Assembly: GCA_023212645.1 (NCBI GenBank) | Contig: JALBYC010000002.1 | Location: 496,001-560,000 of the forward strand | From: Farysia itapuensis | Lineage: Eukaryota > Basidiomycota > Ustilaginomycetes > Ustilaginales > Ustilaginaceae | Length of the DNA: 64,000 nt | Reading direction: 5' to 3' | Shown here: in pieces, positions 59,614 to 64,000 of the stretch | How positions within the stretch are numbered: the stretch's first letter is position 1 | Layout of the letters: every line of letters starts with the position of its first letter | Position numbers and translations under genes: made by a program | Notes under the pieces: generated by a model | The model's database searches: none | Seen by the model: only the letters and a program-made list of their open reading frames with translations | What the model was told of the DNA's origin: nothing

Positions 59614-60068
59614 TGTATGTAGCTGCTGCGTCAGATGGAAGTACACGGTGGAGTCACTCCACGAGCCACGGGATTTTTTGACGTCGACTCCGTTGTAAGA
59701 TCGATTTTGGCCAATATTAAACTCTGTGGTTTGCTATGAGCGCGCCACAAACTCAGGAACGCGGTCTAGAACTCGGACTTCTCGATTAGCTCGCTTTTTT
59801 GCGCTTTTTTCGATTTTCGAACGCGAAAGTTGTCAGATTCAGTCGCTTGCAAAAAAAAACCCGTGGATGGCCGCATACGGATTGCTCGGACCACGAAATG
59901 CAAAGACAGTGCAACCAACACTCACACCCACACACCCGCACCCGCCCAATCGATCGTACGACTCGAGCCGCCTCAACTTTGGCCTCCTTATTCTCCTTTC
60001 ACCTTCTCTTACTCCTTTCCGCCGGTGGAACACACGCATCCTTCCCTCTTCCTAGCACCACCATCACC
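59614..60068. promoter_or_regulatory. Divergent promoter, bZIP / YPK1-type kinase
   Basis: 455 bases between divergent starts. There is an A tract at 59851-59859 and, on the plus strand, a run of CACACCC-like repeats at about 59920-59948. CT-rich sequence at about 59990-60020 precedes the kinase ATG. A bZIP factor controlling its neighbour is possible but unproved. Confidence 0.4.
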
Positions 60069-61862
60069 ATGTCTTGGAAACTTGGCAAAAGTAAGTGTGT
60101 CCCCGCATTGCACTGTCTCATGCGAATGCCAGCTGACCCTTTGCGCACCTACGTAGAACTGAAAGAGGGCGCCAGCCTTGGCGCTCGCACACCAATCGAC
60201 CGTTCTGCCACGCCTACTCCTGGCAACCCAGGTATGGCTGACGGAGGCTCTTCCTCTTCGTCAAATTCGCTGGCTTCTTCGACAGGAGCGCCCATAACAC
60301 GATCCGGTCTGCTCACGATTCGTGTCATCGATGCCCGTGGTCTGTCTCTACCTCCCGGCACGCAGACTCCCCCTGCGGTAGCTAGGGCTTTAGCGCAAAA
60401 CAATCCGCGAGCTAGCTCTCTTGCTCAGTCCTTTGGAGCTGGTCAACGCGACAACCGTCAGAGCATGCAGCGAAAGCAGTGCTGGTGGCTGCCCTACCTT
60501 GTTCTCGAGTTCGACAAGAACGAGATCCTCATCGACGCCCTCGGTGGCGATATCCAATCACCCACCTGGATGTTCAAGGCCCACTTTGATGTCTCAAGAA
60601 ACTCGGAGATCAGTTTGCAGACCTACCTTCGGTCCGGCGACAGCTTGCAGCAAGGCGCAGGCAATCGTGACGGCCAGGGCGACGATGTGATGGGTGTCAG
60701 TGACCTGTATCTTGGAGGTGTCAAATTTGTGCCTGATTTCGAGAACTCGCGAACATCGGACGAGTGGTACACGATAGCTGGAGGAAGTGGTCAAATCCAC
60801 GTTCAGGTGTCGTACAAGAGCGACGATGGCGCTTCCCTGAATATGGACGCTTTCGAGTTGCTCAAGGTAATTGGCAAGGGCAGTTTCGGCAAAGTGATGC
60901 AGGTTCGAAAGCGGGATACCTCTCGTATCTATGCGCTTAAAACCATTCGCAAAGCACACATTGTATCGCGGTCCGAAGTGACACACACCCTGGCTGAGCG
61001 AACCGTATTGGCGCAAGTCAACAACCCCTTTGTAGTACCACTGAAATTCTCGTTCCAGAGTCCCGACAAGCTGTACCTGGTTCTCGCCTTCATCAACGGC
61101 GGAGAGTTGTTCCACCATCTGCAGCGAGAGGGTCGCTTCAACGAAGAGAGATCGCGCTTCTACGCTGCCGAGCTGTTGTGCGCGCTCGAACATCTGCACG
61201 GCTTTAACGTCGTCTACCGAGACCTCAAGCCTGAGAACATCTTGCTCGACTACACCGGCCACATTGCTCTTTGCGACTTTGGCCTTTGCAAACTCAACAT
61301 GGGTGATCAAGAGACAACAAATACGTTCTGCGGCACACCCGAATATCTCTCCCCCGAACTTCTTCTGGGTCAAGGCTACACCAAAGCTGTCGACTGGTGG
61401 ACGCTAGGCGTGCTTCTCTACGAGATGTTGACCGGACTGCCGCCGTTCTACTCGGAAGACGTGAACGAAATGTATCGCAAAATTCTACAAGACCCGCTAC
61501 GATTCGGCGATGAGGTTTCTCCGGATGCACGACATCTCCTTACTCTGCTGCTCAACAGAGATCCAGCGCAGCGACTTGGAAGCGGGCCACATGGAGCTGC
61601 CGATATCAAGGCGCATCCGTTCTTTGCCAAGCACATTGACTTCAAACGCTTGCTAGCCAAGAAGATTCCCCCGCCGTTCAAGCCAAGTGTTGCCTCTGCG
61701 ATCGACACGAGCAACTTTGATCCTGAGTTCACAAATGAGCCGCCCATGGACAGTGTCGTCGATGACAGTCATATGCTTTCTGCCACTGTTCAGGAGCAAT
61801 TCGTCGGATTCTCTTACAACGCGCCCAACAACATGGGCACTGGAGAGAGCTTGCGAGACTGA
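60069..61862 (+). CDS. YPK1: YPK1/Gad8-type AGC protein kinase with 22-nt first coding exon
   Basis: Exon 1 (60069-60090) encodes only MSWKLGK; exon 2 runs 60157-61862 after a 66-nt GTAAGT...ACGTAG intron. The protein is 575 aa and starts MSWKLGKKLKEG, the conserved Ypk start. A C2-like region (about 70-225; SGLLTIRVIDARGL) precedes the kinase domain (about 239-495): GKGSFGKV, ALKTIRKAH, YRDLKPEN, DFGLCKLN with TNTFCGTPEY, the threonine target of PDK1. The C-tail has a turn motif in SHMLSATVQEQF and a hydrophobic motif FVGFSY, targets of TORC2. The family controls membrane lipids, endocytosis and cell-wall integrity. Confidence 0.95.
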   Translation: MSWKLGKSKCVPALHCLMRMPADPLRTYVELKEGASLGARTPIDRSATPTPGNPGMADGGSSSSSNSLASSTGAPITRSGLLTIRVIDARGLSLPPGTQTPPAVARALAQNNPRASSLAQSFGAGQRDNRQSMQRKQCWWLPYLVLEFDKNEILIDALGGDIQSPTWMFKAHFDVSRNSEISLQTYLRSGDSLQQGAGNRDGQGDDVMGVSDLYLGGVKFVPDFENSRTSDEWYTIAGGSGQIHVQVSYKSDDGASLNMDAFELLKVIGKGSFGKVMQVRKRDTSRIYALKTIRKAHIVSRSEVTHTLAERTVLAQVNNPFVVPLKFSFQSPDKLYLVLAFINGGELFHHLQREGRFNEERSRFYAAELLCALEHLHGFNVVYRDLKPENILLDYTGHIALCDFGLCKLNMGDQETTNTFCGTPEYLSPELLLGQGYTKAVDWWTLGVLLYEMLTGLPPFYSEDVNEMYRKILQDPLRFGDEVSPDARHLLTLLLNRDPAQRLGSGPHGAADIKAHPFFAKHIDFKRLLAKKIPPPFKPSVASAIDTSNFDPEFTNEPPMDSVVDDSHMLSATVQEQFVGFSYNAPNNMGTGESLRD

Positions 61863-62116
61863 TCTGTAGCACTTTGTCTTTCAAGCAACATTCTAAGGTT
61901 CAAATCATCCATCTGTATTACCTTGCCCTCAATGATTGGTCCGAGTACGTTGTATGTGGGTGACCTGAGCGAGCTCGCCAGAGCCTCGGAATTCGGGACA
62001 TTCTTTTTCTCCTTTTTTTTGTGCCTAATTTTTGGGAGCATTTATTACGCTTGTCAGTGCCGTTGACCAAAATCTGCCAGGATCTTTCTGCTCTCGTGAA
62101 GACATTCAACCAGCAG

Positions 62117-63202
62117 ATGTCCGAGGAGGCTGATCGTGCCGATAAGGCGTCGCAGGATCTTTCCGTGGCGTTTCCAGGTAAGATCCAGATTCACTTGCAT
62201 GCACCTAACAAGAGATGGTGTCCGGTTCCGTTGGTATGGACTAAAACCTCGCTCAGGCTTCTGCGCGAAGCCGGGCTGACAGGAACGTTCACTGGCACTA
62301 TACCGGTGATCCCGCAGCAAAATGTTTTCTTAGGTGTGCCATTGCAGCTACTTGACGAAGAGGTGGTGTATTTGGTCCGACGAGGTCTTGCCGTTGTGGT
62401 GAACGAGCAAGAAAGTTACACGACGGCCACGCAAGAAGAGATCACAGCTTGGAACGATTCTTGGGTGGACGACCGGTGGGGGCAACAAGTTGCTGCGTTT
62501 CAGGACAGACTAGTGCTGAAGGCGAAATACATGAAGGAAGCGCCGAGCGACTCGGACACTGGGACACCGGCACCAACCGAAGAGCAGCTCGCCGCTCTCC
62601 CATGGCACTACACCATCCCATCATCTTCGGCCCCATTGCAAGATTCACCAGATTCGAACATATCTCACAGGCTCACATGGTATGCGCCCAAGGTGTATAC
62701 GAAGCTGTCCGAGCTACAGCAAGTGTACACGTATCCTACCACTGCGGCCGAGGTGGGAAGCGTCGCACTCTTTGAGCATCTCAAGTCGCAAAACATGTGG
62801 TGCATGTCTGGACTGCGTTTCGGTGGCCGTTTCGCCGTATATCCCGGCGACCCCCTCCGCTATCACTCGCATTACACAGCACAACTCGTCCTCCCCTCTG
62901 AAAGCATCAGCTTGGCCCAGCTCATCGCCAATGGTCGACTAGGAACCGCCGTTAAGAAAACTCACCTCATATGCCATCTTTCCCGCTTCCACGTCTCAAT
63001 GCCAGCCGAACAACCACCAAACCCAACCGATTGGTCTCCAGTTGAACAAGCGCCACCGGTAGCCCTGGAAGACATCATTGCTGGCAAGTTCGATACAGCA
63101 CCACAAGCTTCTCGCGATGAAGCGAGTCAGCCAAGCGACACCGGTCGCGTCTTCGCCGACTTCAACACCTGGAGTCTCGCTTGGGCTGGCTTCGGCACAT
63201 AG
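62117..63202 (+). CDS. SEN34: tRNA-splicing endonuclease subunit SEN34
   Basis: SEN34 carries the active site that cuts the 3' splice site of intron-containing pre-tRNAs. The 361-aa single-exon protein has an N-terminal half related to the Sen34 family (LLDEEVVYLVRRGLAVV) and a C-terminal nuclease fold with MWCMSGLRFGGRFAVYPGDPLRYHSHY. The catalytic Tyr and His lie in that block, and the Lys is in GTAVKKTHLIC. Between the halves is a Ser/Pro/Asp-rich loop. ATG 62117 is followed by an acidic N-terminus; a longer open frame upstream has no conserved features. The window also holds an intron-containing tRNA-Gln, a natural substrate. Sen2, Sen15 and Sen54 are not in this window. Confidence 0.94.
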   Translation: MSEEADRADKASQDLSVAFPGKIQIHLHAPNKRWCPVPLVWTKTSLRLLREAGLTGTFTGTIPVIPQQNVFLGVPLQLLDEEVVYLVRRGLAVVVNEQESYTTATQEEITAWNDSWVDDRWGQQVAAFQDRLVLKAKYMKEAPSDSDTGTPAPTEEQLAALPWHYTIPSSSAPLQDSPDSNISHRLTWYAPKVYTKLSELQQVYTYPTTAAEVGSVALFEHLKSQNMWCMSGLRFGGRFAVYPGDPLRYHSHYTAQLVLPSESISLAQLIANGRLGTAVKKTHLICHLSRFHVSMPAEQPPNPTDWSPVEQAPPVALEDIIAGKFDTAPQASRDEASQPSDTGRVFADFNTWSLAWAGFGT

Positions 63203-63253
63203 CTTCGAGCCACAATATCAATCAATCTGTTTTACCATGCATATTTACTATAA

Positions 63254-63272
63254 GTGTGTGTGTGTGTGTGTG
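63254..63272 (+). repeat. (GT)9 microsatellite
   Basis: Nine GT units plus a final G lie between the convergent 3' ends of SEN34 and phosphoglucomutase, 10 bases from the latter's stop. Likely variable in length between strains. Confidence 0.9.
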
Positions 63273-63281
63273 AAAGCCAGA

Positions 63282-64000
63282 TTACGTGATGACGGTAGGC
63301 TTGTCGCGACCGGTAAACTCCTTGAGCTTGCTCACCTGCAGAGCCTGATCGATGAGTGGCTTGAGACCGACCTGTGCATCGGCAGCAAACTCGTTCGAGT
63401 CATTCGAGTACTTTTCAACGTAGAGTCTGATGGTAGCGCCAGCGGAGCCCGTGCCGGAAAGACGGAAGATGATTCGGCTTCCGTCCTTGAACTTTGCGTA
63501 CAGACCCTGGTTCTTGCTCACGGAACCGTCAATAGGATCCGTGTAGCTGAAGTCGCCACCCTCTGCAACCTCGAAGGCGCCGAGCTTGGTACCCACAAAG
63601 CTGGGTGAGGTGAATTGCGATCGCACGTGGTCCATCATTTTCGAAGCGCCTTCGGATTCGACCTCTTCAAAGTCATAACGAGAGAAGAAGTTTCGACCGT
63701 ATTGTTGGTAGTGCTGGATGAGCACGTCCTGGACCGAAGTACCGGGCTTCTCTTTGTTGGCGGCTGCCAGGATCGAAAGCCAAGCAACCACAGCCCACAG
63801 GCCATCCTTCTCGCGAATATGATCAGAGCCAGTACCGAAGCTCTCCTCGCCACAAATGCTGAGTCTTCCAGCATCCATCAGATTGCCGAAAAACTTCCAT
63901 CCAGTCGGTACTTCGAAGCATTCGTAACCGTTCTTGGCTGCTACACGGTCAATGGCGCCAGACGTAGGCATGGAGCGGGCGAGCCCCTTGATGCCGGACT
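63282..64000 (-). CDS. PGM2: Phosphoglucomutase, 3' part (runs off the window)
   Basis: The C-terminal 239 codons or so of a gene whose start is beyond position 64000. It reads [22 protein letters not shown], then the sugar-binding [25 protein letters not shown] loop and the phosphate-binding [19 protein letters not shown] loop, ending in TVIT. These are the hallmarks of alpha-phosphoglucomutase, which interconverts glucose 1-phosphate and glucose 6-phosphate in the cytosol and feeds UDP-glucose synthesis. The catalytic serine and metal loop lie in the missing part. The stop TAA is at 63284-63282, so the gene is intact at its 3' end. No intron is seen in this portion. Confidence 0.95.
   Translation of the reverse strand, partial: SGIKGLARSMPTSGAIDRVAAKNGYECFEVPTGWKFFGNLMDAGRLSICGEESFGTGSDHIREKDGLWAVVAWLSILAAANKEKPGTSVQDVLIQHYQQYGRNFFSRYDFEEVESEGASKMMDHVRSQFTSPSFVGTKLGAFEVAEGGDFSYTDPIDGSVSKNQGLYAKFKDGSRIIFRLSGTGSAGATIRLYVEKYSNDSNEFAADAQVGLKPLIDQALQVSKLKEFTGRDKPTVIT

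Noticed and set aside
63234..63608. Plus-strand frame over the GT repeat and the phosphoglucomutase 3' end
   Set aside because: Antisense to a strongly conserved enzyme; the CVCVCVK run is just the translated microsatellite.

Overview
The window is nuclear DNA from a basidiomycete fungus, most probably a smut (Ustilaginales: Ustilago, Sporisorium or Pseudozyma type). Reasons: genes are packed on both strands with gaps mostly below 1 kb; most genes are intronless or carry one to three GT-AG introns of about 50-290 nt; and the set includes an Hmp1-like CsbD-fold protein known from Ustilago maydis, two Zn2Cys6 regulators, a chitin synthase and an Msb2-type signalling mucin. No bacterial operon, plasmid, CRISPR or intact transposon was seen. 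Family names come from motif recognition alone, with no database search.

Layout: 0.3-6.3 kb holds a V-ATPase proteolipid (VMA3), Mediator MED6, a four-span membrane protein of unknown role, a JMJD7-like JmjC protein and a zinc-knuckle gene that looks retroelement-derived. An intron-containing tRNA-Gln(CTG) follows. 6.7-19 kb holds a BBC1-type actin-patch SH3 protein, a DUF202 membrane protein, Hmp1, a FHIT-type hydrolase, a TMEM198-like protein and a Zn2Cys6 factor. 19.1-22.7 kb holds a broken ORF and a GAR transformylase carrying a very long disordered N-terminus. 23-31 kb holds histone H2A.Z, a CCDC25/NFACT-R protein, an Aurora kinase and MSH5, a meiotic MutS homologue cut into about 20 exons. 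31-47.5 kb holds a second Zn2Cys6 factor, a chitin synthase, a WDR7-like WD40 protein, an alpha/beta hydrolase, an MCT-type transporter and an F-box-like protein. 47.6-64 kb holds a probable MED16, MSB2, signal peptidase SEC11, a SUMO-like-domain protein, a bZIP factor, a YPK1-type AGC kinase, tRNA-splicing endonuclease subunit SEN34, and the 3' end of phosphoglucomutase, which runs off the right edge.

Themes: transcription (MED6, MED16, three DNA-binding factors), chromosome biology (H2A.Z, Aurora, MSH5, Hmp1, SUMO-like protein), cell surface and signalling (MSB2, chitin synthase, YPK1, BBC1) and acidification (VMA3, WDR7). Several gene pairs are head-to-head over 130-270 bp and probably share promoters. 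The region is mostly conserved housekeeping. The unusual points are the GAR-transformylase fusion, the isolated gag-like gene, the exon-shattered MSH5 with a 17-nt microexon, the frameshifted remnant at 19.2-19.7 kb and a possible mitochondrial leader on the FHIT gene.
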